From Bacillota bacterium (GTDB lineage: Bacteria; Bacillota; Sulfobacillia; JAJYWN01; JAJZPE01): a DNA stretch of 36,590 nt. The position numbers and the translations under genes are program-made. The notes below the pieces were generated by a model that did not search any database, had not been told where the DNA came from, and worked only from the letters and a program-made list of their open reading frames with translations. The stretch spans positions 1-36,590 of the forward strand of contig JAJZPE010000012.1 of NCBI GenBank assembly GCA_021811325.1, given 5' to 3'. Positions 25,533 to 32,778 of the stretch are shown piece after piece. The first letter of the stretch is position 1. Each line of letters begins with the position of its first letter.

Positions 25533-26488
25533 GCCGCTCGTCGTTGGGCCGCAACGCGCCACGGCCGGTCCGTCGGCCGGTCGCTATCATCCTCGCCGTC
25601 CTGGCCTCGGCCTCACTCCTGGTCGGGGCCGCCTGCGCGGCCGTCCCGGCCTCGTTCGCCGCGCCGCCCGCCTACGCCACGGGCGTCGACCCCGAGGCCT
25701 GGGCGCTCGTCCCCGCCGGCGAGTACCTGGCCGGGCAGTTCAATGAGCGGGCCAGGACCGACCGGGACTTCGAGATCATGGTCACCCCGGTGACCAACGC
25801 CCAGTACGCCCGCTACCTGAACGAGGCCCTGGCCGCGGGGAAGGTCCGGGTCGACGGCGGCCGCGTCCTCGGCCATTACCCGGGCGACCCCTTCGCCGGG
25901 AAAAAGCACGAGAAGCCGATCAAGGCCGGCGCCTGGCCGTTTTATGTCTTCTCCGACCCGGCCGCCCGCATCACCTTCGACGGCAAGGCCTTCACCGTCA
26001 AATCTGGTTATGAGGACCATCCGGTGACCATGGTCACCTGGTTCGGGGCCCGCGCCTTCGCCGAGTCCCACGGCTGGCGCCTGCCCACCGAGGCGGAGTG
26101 GGAGAAGGCCGCCCGCGGCGTTGACGGCCGCCCCTTCCCCTGGGGCGACGCCATCGGGCCCGGCAACGCCAACTACTACCACAGCCGCGACCCCTTCGAG
26201 ACGCCTGGGCGGATGGGCGACACCACGCCGGTCGGCCTCTATGGCGGCAAGAGCTATGGCAGCTTCAAGACCGTCGACTCGAAGAGCCCCTACGGCCTCT
26301 ACGACATGGCCGGGAACGTGGACGAGTGGACGGCCGACGTGTACGCCGGGACCCATCAGCGCTACCTGCGCGGCGGGAACAAGGGCGACTACCCGCCCGA
26401 CCTGCGCTCGTGGGCCCGTTCGAGCGCGCCGCCCGACTTCGCCGGGCCCAGCGCCGGCTTTCGTTGCGCCCGCGACCCGGTCCGTTGA
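25529..26488 (+). CDS. secreted FGE-sulfatase-fold (NirV-like) protein
   Basis: This 319-residue protein has a signal peptide (AIILAVLASASLLVGAACA then an Ala-rich cleavage zone). A formylglycine-generating-enzyme fold follows: MVTPVTNAQYARYLNEAL, HPVTMVTWFGARAFAESHGW, RLPTEAEWEKAARG, PFPWGD, GLYDMAGNVDEWTAD, YLRGGNKGD and SAGFRCARD. True FGE needs a pair of active-site cysteines near the C-terminus; only one mature-domain Cys (FRCAR) is seen, so it is unlikely to make formylglycine. NirV proteins of denitrifiers have this fold and sit in nitrogen-oxide clusters with unknown function. It begins inside the stop codon of the oxidase-like gene with GGGAGG before it, so the two are translationally coupled and probably form a pair, with this one outside the membrane. 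Confidence 0.85.
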   Translation: MSRSSLGRNAPRPVRRPVAIILAVLASASLLVGAACAAVPASFAAPPAYATGVDPEAWALVPAGEYLAGQFNERARTDRDFEIMVTPVTNAQYARYLNEALAAGKVRVDGGRVLGHYPGDPFAGKKHEKPIKAGAWPFYVFSDPAARITFDGKAFTVKSGYEDHPVTMVTWFGARAFAESHGWRLPTEAEWEKAARGVDGRPFPWGDAIGPGNANYYHSRDPFETPGRMGDTTPVGLYGGKSYGSFKTVDSKSPYGLYDMAGNVDEWTADVYAGTHQRYLRGGNKGDYPPDLRSWARSSAPPDFAGPSAGFRCARDPVR

Positions 26489-26539
26489 ACCAGCTCCACG
26501 AACGTGGACCACTCTGTTTCCTTTGGAGGGATGTATCCA

Positions 26540-27163
26540 GTGACCTCGCTCGATCGCTTGATCCTCCTCCTGACCGGTCTCATCGCCCTCTACCTGGTGG
26601 TGACCTTCTTCCAGGCCGGCCGCCGGGGAGGCCCGGAGTCCCGTCCTCCCCTCTATTACCTCGTCGCCTTCGCCGTCCTGCTGGTGGCCGGGCTGCTGCT
26701 CATCGCCCTCGGCTACGGCGTGCTCGCCAACCCGCTCGTGGTCATCGTCGCCGCCTTCATCCCCCTGGCCCTCTCCGGCGGGCTGGTGGCCCAGCTCTAT
26801 CCGCGAAGTGAACGGACCTACCTGACCTTCGCCGTCGTCGGGTTCCTGGCCATCGCCATCACCCGCTTGACCGGACCGGAGGGCCTGGCCACGGCCGTCC
26901 TGGCCGCCGTCCACGCCATCGCCGGGCTGGTCATCTTCCTCGCCCCCCTGGCTAGTTTCGCCCAGGGCAAGCGGCCCTGGTCCTTCGCCTTCGTCACCGT
27001 GGGTGGGGCCCTCATCGGCGTGGGTGGCATCGCCCTGGCTTTCCTCAAGGCCGGGCGCCCGATCCTCCCGGCCGAGGTCATCTTCGCCATCCTCGCCCCC
27101 CTGCTGTTCCTGATGACGGCCAGCTTCGCCTGGGGCCTGACCCGGGATACGCGAAAGGCCTGA
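26540..27163 (+). CDS. seven-helix membrane protein of unknown function
   Basis: I do not recognise the family. The 207-residue protein is almost entirely hydrophobic, with about seven helices: DRLILLLTGLIALYLVVTFF, YLVAFAVLLVAGLLLIAL, then others, ending AILAPLLFLMTASFAWGL. One membrane-embedded His (AVHAIAGLV in helix 5) could bind heme, but nothing proves it. GTG 26540 has GGAGG ten bases upstream; ATG 26531 and GTG 26504 are in frame but have poorly spaced or no ribosome-binding sites. It follows the FGE-like gene by 51 bases and ends the operon before the terminator at 27202. It may be an assembly or electron-entry partner of the oxidase-like protein. Confidence 0.8.
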   Translation: MTSLDRLILLLTGLIALYLVVTFFQAGRRGGPESRPPLYYLVAFAVLLVAGLLLIALGYGVLANPLVVIVAAFIPLALSGGLVAQLYPRSERTYLTFAVVGFLAIAITRLTGPEGLATAVLAAVHAIAGLVIFLAPLASFAQGKRPWSFAFVTVGGALIGVGGIALAFLKAGRPILPAEVIFAILAPLLFLMTASFAWGLTRDTRKA

Positions 27164-27201
27164 GACCATCGTCCCGCCGAACTCATCGGCAAGCCGCGTC
27201 C

Positions 27202-27236
27202 ACCGCCCCGGCCCGCCGGGGCGGTCCTTGTTTTCC
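27202..27236 (+). terminator. terminator of the oxidase-like operon
   Basis: ACCGCCCCGG and CCGGGGCGGT, 10-bp stem with loop CCCG, followed by CCTTGTTTTCC. Confidence 0.88.
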
Positions 27237-27389
27237 CCCGCGGCCGGGCTGGCGGCGAAGGGCGGGGCCCAAGACCCGGCCGGACCTTGAAGGAAAGCCC
27301 AACAGGGCCGTCGAAGGGGACTTTGAGAAACTATTCACATCAATATCCTTGCCCCACCTGTCTGAAAGTCGCCCAAAGGGGGGCCGGCT

Positions 27390-28145
27390 ATGTCCCTGCC
27401 GACGACCGCGCCGCCGAGTCGATGCCACGATTGCCCGATCGCCCTGGGTACGAGCCATGCCGACCTGCTCTTGACCCGCGCCCTCAGCGCCGAGCTGGAG
27501 GAATACAGCCACCTGCGCCGCTACCTCCCGGGGACGGGCATCGTCCGCCAGGGCGAGCCGATGGAAGGCTGGCACATCGTCCGCGAAGGGGCGGCCAGAA
27601 TCACCATCCTCGATGAGCGCGGCCATGAGCAGACCCTCCGCTACGCCTATCCCGGCCAGCTCGTCGGGGGTTGCGCCCACGGCCAGGTCCGAACATATTG
27701 CTATTCGGCCGAGGCCGCCGAGCCCACCACCACCTGCTTCTTCCCGGCCAGCCTACAGCAGGAGTTGTTCCGCCGGCACCCGGAGATCGCCGAGGCGGTC
27801 ATCGGACTGCTCATCGCCGACCTCTCCAACGCCTATAAGCGCCTGCACGACATCTCGACGGCGACCGCCCACGAGCGCCTGCCCCAGGTGCTGACGGAGA
27901 TCGCCGACGGCCAGAGGCAAGGCCGCAGCCCCAGTGGCGTCGAGGCCCGCCCGGGCCCGAGCCCAGGCTCGTACTACATCGTCCTGCCCCGTCAGCACCT
28001 GGCGGACATGCTCGGGGTAACCAAGGAGACGGCCGTCCGGGCCCTGACCGCGTTGAAGAAGAAGGGCCTCGTCGAGACGCACGGCCGGACCATCTTCGTC
28101 GCCGACGCCGAGGCCCTGCGCCGGTTGGGCCGGGACACCGCCTGA
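27390..28145 (+). CDS. Crp/Fnr-family transcription regulator with N-terminal CxxC
   Basis: The 251 residues contain a cyclic-nucleotide-binding-type sensor fold (about 25-150: YLPGTGIVRQGEPMEGWHIV), a long dimer helix and a C-terminal winged HTH (LADMLGVTKETAVRALTALKKKG). Cysteines 12 and 15 (CHDC) plus 95, 104 and 116 could hold an Fe-S cluster as in Fnr or be redox-active. The recognition helix reads E213-T-A-V-R217 where Fnr has E-T-x-S-R and Crp E-T-V-G-R. The Val at the Ser/Gly position suits an altered half-site such as the TTGAC seen at two nearby promoters. The start has GGGGGG six bases upstream. No clear promoter of its own is visible in 27237-27389. It lies between the two putative target units. 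Confidence 0.92.
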   Translation: MSLPTTAPPSRCHDCPIALGTSHADLLLTRALSAELEEYSHLRRYLPGTGIVRQGEPMEGWHIVREGAARITILDERGHEQTLRYAYPGQLVGGCAHGQVRTYCYSAEAAEPTTTCFFPASLQQELFRRHPEIAEAVIGLLIADLSNAYKRLHDISTATAHERLPQVLTEIADGQRQGRSPSGVEARPGPSPGSYYIVLPRQHLADMLGVTKETAVRALTALKKKGLVETHGRTIFVADAEALRRLGRDTA

Positions 28146-28205
28146 AGGCGTCCAGGCCTGACCCGCCGAGGCGCACCGAGGCCCTGGCGGGGTGAACCCG
28201 CCGGG

Positions 28206-28219
28206 TTGACTTCCGTCAA
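28206..28219 (+). promoter_or_regulatory. Crp/Fnr-type operator upstream of ctaB
   Basis: TTGACTTCCGTCAA: half-sites TTGAC and GTCAA are exactly those of the 23913 site, with a different 4-base spacer. Centre about -42.5 relative to a start predicted from TACAAT at 28243-28248. Confidence 0.8.
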
Positions 28220-28242
28220 TGTTCGGCCTGCCCGGCGCATGC

Positions 28243-28248
28243 TACAAT
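28243..28248 (+). promoter_or_regulatory. -10 box of ctaB
   Basis: TACAAT, without a good -35 hexamer at the usual distance; the operator at 28206-28219 sits there. Confidence 0.68.
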
Positions 28249-28280
28249 GAAACCATCGGGAGAGGGGGTGCCGCCGACCG

Positions 28281-29201
28281 ATGCTCGAGGAACTGGTCCC
28301 GCAGACCCCGGCGCGGCCCGCCCGGGCTCTCGACGCCGTGGAAAAGGCCAAGGCCTTCGCCGAAGCTGCCAAGTTCAAATCGGCCGTCCTGCTCACCTTC
28401 GTCGGCTTCTCCACCGGCGTTCACGCGGCCGCCGGCCGCCTGACCGACCCGAACCTTTGGTTGGGCACCCTGGCCGTGGCCCTGGGCAGCATGGGCACCA
28501 ACGCCATCACCGGCTTCATCGACCGGCGGATGGACGCAGCCATGGAGCGGACCCGGGACCGCCCCGTCCCGCAGGGCCGCCTGACGCCCCTCGAGTCGCT
28601 GGTCTTCGGCATCGTCCTCTGCCTCGTCAGCGTCGGTGTCGCCCTCGTCACGCGGCGCTCCTGGAGCGTCTTCTGGCTCCTTTTCGGCATCCTCGACACG
28701 GTCCTCATCTACAACGGCTGGTCCAAGCCGCGCACGCCGTGGAACGTCGTCCTGGGGTCGCCGGCCGGCGGAGCCACGGTGATGGTCGTCGCCTCGGCCG
28801 TCACCGGTCGGCCGATGGACTGGGTCTCGCTGCTCCTCGCCGCCCTCATCGTCGCCTGGACGCCGGTCCACATCTGGAGTCTGGCCATCCTCCACGTCGA
28901 GGACTACCGCCGCGCCGGCGTGCCGATGCTGCCCGTCATCTACGGGGTTGACAGCGCCGCCCGTTGCGCCTCGGCCTCGAGCCTCTTCCTCTCAGCCCTC
29001 GGCTTGGTTCTGCCTCTCGTCGCCCGCTTCAACCCCGCCGGGCTCATCGTCAGCCTGATCCTGCCGGTCCCGGTAGTCATCTTCAGCTTTATCGTCGGCA
29101 GCCGGCCCACGCCGGCCCGGGCCTACGTCCTGTTCAAGCTGTCCAGCCCGTACCTGGCCGCCGTCTTCCTGCTGGTGATCTGGCAGACGATGGTGAGGTA
29201 G
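28281..29201 (+). CDS. ctaB: UbiA-superfamily heme O synthase (protoheme IX farnesyltransferase)
   Basis: CtaB adds farnesyl to heme B, giving heme O for heme-copper oxidases. The 306 residues, with about eight helices, show the first prenyl-diphosphate motif TGFIDRRMDAAMERTRDRP and the segment YNGWSKPRTPWNVVLGSPAG, matching the KRxTPLNxxIG region. The second motif region WTPVHIWSLAILHVEDYRRAG continues into GVPMLPVIYG (quoted in parts). CtaB usually has NxxD before the first Asp; here GFID, so the Asn is not conserved. GAGAGGGGGTG precedes the ATG at 28281. Shared operator sequences tie it to the oxidase-like operon and suggest that enzyme uses heme O or a derivative. A different aromatic prenyl acceptor is less likely. 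Confidence 0.82.
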   Translation: MLEELVPQTPARPARALDAVEKAKAFAEAAKFKSAVLLTFVGFSTGVHAAAGRLTDPNLWLGTLAVALGSMGTNAITGFIDRRMDAAMERTRDRPVPQGRLTPLESLVFGIVLCLVSVGVALVTRRSWSVFWLLFGILDTVLIYNGWSKPRTPWNVVLGSPAGGATVMVVASAVTGRPMDWVSLLLAALIVAWTPVHIWSLAILHVEDYRRAGVPMLPVIYGVDSAARCASASSLFLSALGLVLPLVARFNPAGLIVSLILPVPVVIFSFIVGSRPTPARAYVLFKLSSPYLAAVFLLVIWQTMVR

Positions 29202-29262
29202 AAGGACCGGCCGAGGCCCGCCGCCGGCCGCCCTGCGGCCCCCGCGCGACCACCGTATATAA

Positions 29263-29300
29263 AGCCCGGACTCCCTCGAGGGGGTCCGGGCTCTTCGTTT
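29263..29300. terminator. hairpin terminator between ctaB and rodA
   Basis: AGCCCGGACTCCC and GGGGGTCCGGGCT pair over 13 bp with one T-G pair and a TCGA loop; CTTCGTTTCTC follows on the plus strand, and the minus side is preceded by TTTATA. It ends ctaB and may work for the convergent rodA too. Confidence 0.8.
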
Positions 29301-29330
29301 CTCTCCGGAGGGGGCGGCCGTCCAGCCGCG

Positions 29331-30479
29331 TCAGAACAAGATCTTCTGTCTTCGCATGCCCACGTTGAGGAGCACCCCGATGGCCGCCGAATTGGCCATG
29401 AGCGAGCTGCCACCGTAGCTCATGAACGGGAGCGGGATGCCGGTCACCGGCATGATCCCGGCGACCATCCCGACGTTGACGAGGACGTGGAAGGTCAGCA
29501 TTGTCAGCACGCCGGCGGCCAGGAGGACGCCATGGGTATCCTTGGCGTTGGCCATGATCTGCAGGCCGCGGAAGATGATGAAGAAGTACAGGCCGAGGAG
29601 GGCGATGGCCCCGACGAAGCCCAACTCCTCGCCGACGACGGCGAAGATGAAGTCGGTGTGCTGCTCGGGGAGGAAGTTGAGCTGGTTCTGGGTGCCGGCG
29701 AAGAGCCCCTTGCCGAGGAGACCGCCCGAGCCCACGGCGATCTTCGACTGGATGATGTGGTAACCCGCGTTGAGCGGGTCGATCTGTGGGTCGATGAAGA
29801 CGGCCAGCCGCTTCATCATGTATTCCTTGAAGAACTGGCGGACCAGCGGCAGGTCGATGGCGTACTGGAAGTGCAGGACGAGGATGGTGGTGATGACGGT
29901 CAGGCCGGTCCCGGCGATGACCGCCAGATGGCGGCCGCGGGCCCCGGCCATGTAGAGCATGCCGAAGAGGATGGCCGCGAAGACCAACGACGTGCCGAGG
30001 TCGGGCTGCCGCAGGATGAGGACCATCGGGACGGCCACGTAGATGAAGGCCGGCACCAGGTCGGGCGGCCGCGACAGGCGCCCTTCCCGGCGCTTGAGGA
30101 AGCTCGCCAGGGTCACAATCATCAGCACTTTCCCGATTTCGGACGGCTGGAGCCGGAACAACCCGAGGTCGATCCAGCGCTGCCCGCCCATCACCGTCCG
30201 CCCAATGCCCAGCACCACCAGCAGCCCGAGAAGGTTGGCCGCGTAGAGGACGTTGGCCAGGCGGCTGAAGAAGCCGTAATCAAAGAGCAGGACGACGAAG
30301 ATGGTCGCCAAACCGAGGGCGGCAAAGATGATCTGCCGCTTGACATAGCGTAACGGATCGGCGGACGCATCGCCGGAGCGCGTGGCGCTGCCGATGATGA
30401 CGATGCCGAAGACCATCAGCGAAATGACCGCCGCGAGCAATGGATAGTCTAGATTTCGCCACAGCCGGCGTTCGAACAT
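29331..30479 (-). CDS. rodA: SEDS-family peptidoglycan glycosyltransferase RodA
   Basis: RodA polymerises lipid II for cell elongation together with the class B PBP2 (mrdA, encoded 2.3 kb upstream). The 382 residues span ten helices. Typical SEDS motifs are GGQRWIDLGLFRLQPSEIGK, LRQPDLGTSLVF (with the catalytic-region Asp), QSKIAVGSGGLLGKGLFAGTQ, LPEQHTDFIFAVVGEELG and TGIPLPFMSYGGSSL (longer ones quoted only in part). The ATG at 30479 has GGGAG about eleven bases upstream. It follows minE, and the order minC-minD-minE-rodA is common in Clostridia. Confidence 0.96.
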   Translation of the reverse strand: MFERRLWRNLDYPLLAAVISLMVFGIVIIGSATRSGDASADPLRYVKRQIIFAALGLATIFVVLLFDYGFFSRLANVLYAANLLGLLVVLGIGRTVMGGQRWIDLGLFRLQPSEIGKVLMIVTLASFLKRREGRLSRPPDLVPAFIYVAVPMVLILRQPDLGTSLVFAAILFGMLYMAGARGRHLAVIAGTGLTVITTILVLHFQYAIDLPLVRQFFKEYMMKRLAVFIDPQIDPLNAGYHIIQSKIAVGSGGLLGKGLFAGTQNQLNFLPEQHTDFIFAVVGEELGFVGAIALLGLYFFIIFRGLQIMANAKDTHGVLLAAGVLTMLTFHVLVNVGMVAGIMPVTGIPLPFMSYGGSSLMANSAAIGVLLNVGMRRQKILF

Positions 30480-30521
30480 GGACCCAGGACTCCCGCTTCT
30501 TATGTCACTTACAACCGTGCC

Positions 30522-30758
30522 TTATTCTCCTCTTGCCTCTCCTTCACCTTCTGGTTTATGCGTCACCGGCGCTGGTTTTCTCGCGCCGGACATGATCTGC
30601 GGTTCCCTGCCGGCGGCCGTCTTCTTGGCCAGCCGGACCGCGCGGTCGCCCCAACACTCCGCCCGGTCATGAGCCAGGACCCAGCGCAGCCGATCGACGG
30701 CGAGCCGGCCAGAGGTCTTGGTCTCTTCCTTCCGGCGGGCGTGGAGGAACTCGAACAT
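30522..30758 (-). CDS. minE: MinE-like protein with a divergent or missing C-terminal half
   Basis: MinE positions the MinCD division inhibitor. Its N-terminal segment stimulates MinD ATPase, and its C-terminal domain gives dimerisation and topological specificity. The 78-residue product begins MFEFLHARRKEETKTSG, then RLAVDRLRWVLAHDRAE, clearly the MinE anti-MinCD segment (consensus RLxxVLxHDRA). After that the usual region ending in VISKYVEID is not recognisable; instead it reads AKKTAAGREPQIMSGARKPAPV, quoted here in part, with a charged tail. I found no other frame that restores the normal end. GGGGGG precedes the ATG at 30758, and it follows minD by 22 bases. Confidence 0.8.
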   Translation of the reverse strand: MFEFLHARRKEETKTSGRLAVDRLRWVLAHDRAECWGDRAVRLAKKTAAGREPQIMSGARKPAPVTHKPEGEGEARGE

Positions 30759-30780
30759 GCCAAGCCCCCCTGTCTTACGT

Positions 30781-31575
30781 TTATCGCCCGCCGATGAACC
30801 TCCTCAAGGCGGAGATGAAGTTCGCACCGGCCTCCAGGTCCATCAAGGGCACTTCCTCGCCGCAGAGCCGCCGGGCCATGTTGCGATAGGCCTCGGCGGC
30901 CCGCGAAACATGGCTGGCGATGATCGGCTCGCCCCGGTTGCCGCACGAGATGGCCGCCTCGTCCTCGGGGACGACCCCCAGGAGGTCCACGGCCAGGATG
31001 TCAATGATGTCATCGATGTCCATCATGTCGCCGCGCCGGACCATCCCCGGCCGGATGCGGTTGACGATCAGATACGGGTGCTTGAAGCCGGCGGCCTCGA
31101 GGAGGCCGATGACCCGGTCGGCGTCGCGGACGGCGGCGATCTCCGGCGTCGTGACGACGATGGCTTGTTGAGCCCCGGCCACGGCGTTGCGGAAGCCTTG
31201 CTCGATGCCGGCCGGCGAGTCGATGACGACCATGTCGAAGTCGCGCTTCAGCTCGTTGCAGATCTTCCGCATCTGGTCCGGACTGACGGCGCTCTTGTCC
31301 TTGGTCTGGGCGGCCGGAAGGAGCTGCAGGCCCTCGAACCGCTTGTCCTTGATGAGGGCTTGTTTCAGCCGGCAATAGCCCTCGACGACATCGACGATGT
31401 CGTAGACGATGCGGTTCTCGAGCCCCAGCGCCAGGTCCAGGTTGCGCAGCCCGATGTCCGCATCCACCAGGGCCACTTTCTTGCCGAGCATCGCCAGGCC
31501 CGCGCCGAGGTTGGCGGTCGTTGTGGTCTTACCAACCCCACCCTTGCCCGATGTTACGACGATGACATCTCCCAA
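30781..31575 (-). CDS. minD: septum-site-determining ATPase MinD
   Basis: MinD is the membrane-cycling ATPase that carries MinC. The 264 residues show the deviant Walker A KGGVGKTTTTANLG, switch I segment VDADIGLRNLD, switch II VVIDSPAGIEQGF, VVTTPEIAAVRDADR and a C-terminal amphipathic helix (NFISALRRFIGG) for membrane binding. The start is TTG at 31575, set by GGGGGG seven bases upstream and by the normal N-terminus GDVIVVTSGKGG. It begins 13 bases after the minC stop. Confidence 0.96.
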   Translation of the reverse strand: MGDVIVVTSGKGGVGKTTTTANLGAGLAMLGKKVALVDADIGLRNLDLALGLENRIVYDIVDVVEGYCRLKQALIKDKRFEGLQLLPAAQTKDKSAVSPDQMRKICNELKRDFDMVVIDSPAGIEQGFRNAVAGAQQAIVVTTPEIAAVRDADRVIGLLEAAGFKHPYLIVNRIRPGMVRRGDMMDIDDIIDILAVDLLGVVPEDEAAISCGNRGEPIIASHVSRAAEAYRNMARRLCGEEVPLMDLEAGANFISALRRFIGGR

Positions 31576-31588
31576 ACTCGTTACCCCC

Positions 31589-32572
31589 CTATTCCCCAAG
31601 TCCGTGGTATGGTTCGATGACCACTACGCCGTTCCGCACCTTGGCTATCTCCGGCATCTCCGGGCCGCTGGTCTCCTCGTCGGGGGCCCGGGCGATGTGG
31701 TTCCCTATCCGGAGCTGAGTCGGCCGCAGGCGGAAGGCCGCCACCACCGCCTGGTCGTTGCCGCCGCCACCGGCGTGGGCGATGCCGCGCAACACACCGA
31801 GAACGATGATGTCGCCGCCGGCGATGACTTCGCCGCCCGGGTTGACGTCGCCGATGATCGTCACGTGGCCCGGGTAGTGGATCACCTGGCCTGAACGGAG
31901 TGTCCGCCGGAGGATCATGGCGTCGTCGTCGGGCGGCGGCGTCCCGGCCTCGGTCACCGCCGGCGGAAGCTCGGCCACCCTCTCAGGTTGCGGTCTGGGC
32001 CGGGCCCGCCCCGACTGGATGGTGAAGAGCGGCCCCGGCCCCGATGGGAAGGCCCCCTCGAGGGCGTCGTGGGGGGGTTGGGCGCGGGCCGCCCCCGGCA
32101 TGACGGCGGCCGGAGTGGCCGGAGCGATCTTCGCGCCCGGCGGCTCCAGCACGACCGCCTTCGGGGCCGCCACCGCCACCTCCGCCGCGGTCGCCACGCC
32201 GGCCTTCGCCCGGCCGGCCTCGGCCCCCTCCGTCGCCGGCGGGGGGGGTTCCGGCTCACCCTGGGCGGCCTCGCCGGAAGGCCGTCCCGTCTGCGCCGGC
32301 GTCTTCTTGTAGAGGATGTCTTCGTTCTGCCCGTGGATGATGTGGACCACCCCGGGCACCGGCTCGAGGACCTTCTTGATCTTGCGGACCTGGTCGGAGT
32401 CGAGGAGGCGGCGGCCGAAGTCGATGTCCAGCCGCTCGCCGCCGATGACCCCTTCCAGGGCGACGATCCGCTCCAGCTTGGACTTGACCTTGCTGAACGA
32501 ATCGTGCTCGTCGATGACGATGAGGTTCCTGCCTTCCTTGCTCTGAACGGCGAATCCGTCGCGCTTCATCAT
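31589..32572 (-). CDS. minC: septum site-determining protein MinC with an expanded linker
   Basis: MinC blocks FtsZ ring formation. The 327 residues comprise an N-terminal FtsZ-binding domain (about 1-95: KEGRNLIVIDEHDSFSKVKS), an unusually long Ala/Pro-rich, probably disordered linker (about 96-215), and the C-terminal beta-helix domain (LRRTLRSGQVIHYPGHVTII, GDVNPGGEVIAGGDIIVLGVLRG quoted in parts) that dimerises and binds MinD. Most MinC proteins are 220-240 residues; the extra length is all linker. GGAAGGGG lies four to five bases before the ATG at 32572. No clear promoter was found in 32573-32721. Confidence 0.93.
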   Translation of the reverse strand: MMKRDGFAVQSKEGRNLIVIDEHDSFSKVKSKLERIVALEGVIGGERLDIDFGRRLLDSDQVRKIKKVLEPVPGVVHIIHGQNEDILYKKTPAQTGRPSGEAAQGEPEPPPPATEGAEAGRAKAGVATAAEVAVAAPKAVVLEPPGAKIAPATPAAVMPGAARAQPPHDALEGAFPSGPGPLFTIQSGRARPRPQPERVAELPPAVTEAGTPPPDDDAMILRRTLRSGQVIHYPGHVTIIGDVNPGGEVIAGGDIIVLGVLRGIAHAGGGGNDQAVVAAFRLRPTQLRIGNHIARAPDEETSGPEMPEIAKVRNGVVVIEPYHGLGE

Positions 32573-32709
32573 TTGGCCCCTTCCACCCGGTCCTTGATCA
32601 TCGGCCTGACGCGGCCTCTATTCCGCGGTCAGATTCTGGGGCTAGGCTTCCAACTCCTTCCATGAAAAATGCAGAACAATGTAGGAACGGACCCCTTTTT
32701 CTCTCGCTA

Positions 32710-32747
32710 AAGAGACAAGAATGGACAGGCCCGGTTGGGCCTGTCCA
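32710..32747 (-). terminator. terminator of the mre-mrdA operon
   Basis: TGGACAGGCCC and GGGCCTGTCCA form an 11-bp perfect stem with loop AACC, followed on the minus strand by TTCTTGTCTCTTT. Confidence 0.9.
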
Positions 32748-32778
32748 GAATGATGGCGGAAGATGCTTTGGGCGGGTT

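Noticed and set aside
25613-27169. 518-codon minus-strand frame opposite the FGE-fold and membrane-protein genes
   Set aside because: Antisense shadow; the plus-strand genes have signal peptide, motifs and ribosome-binding sites.
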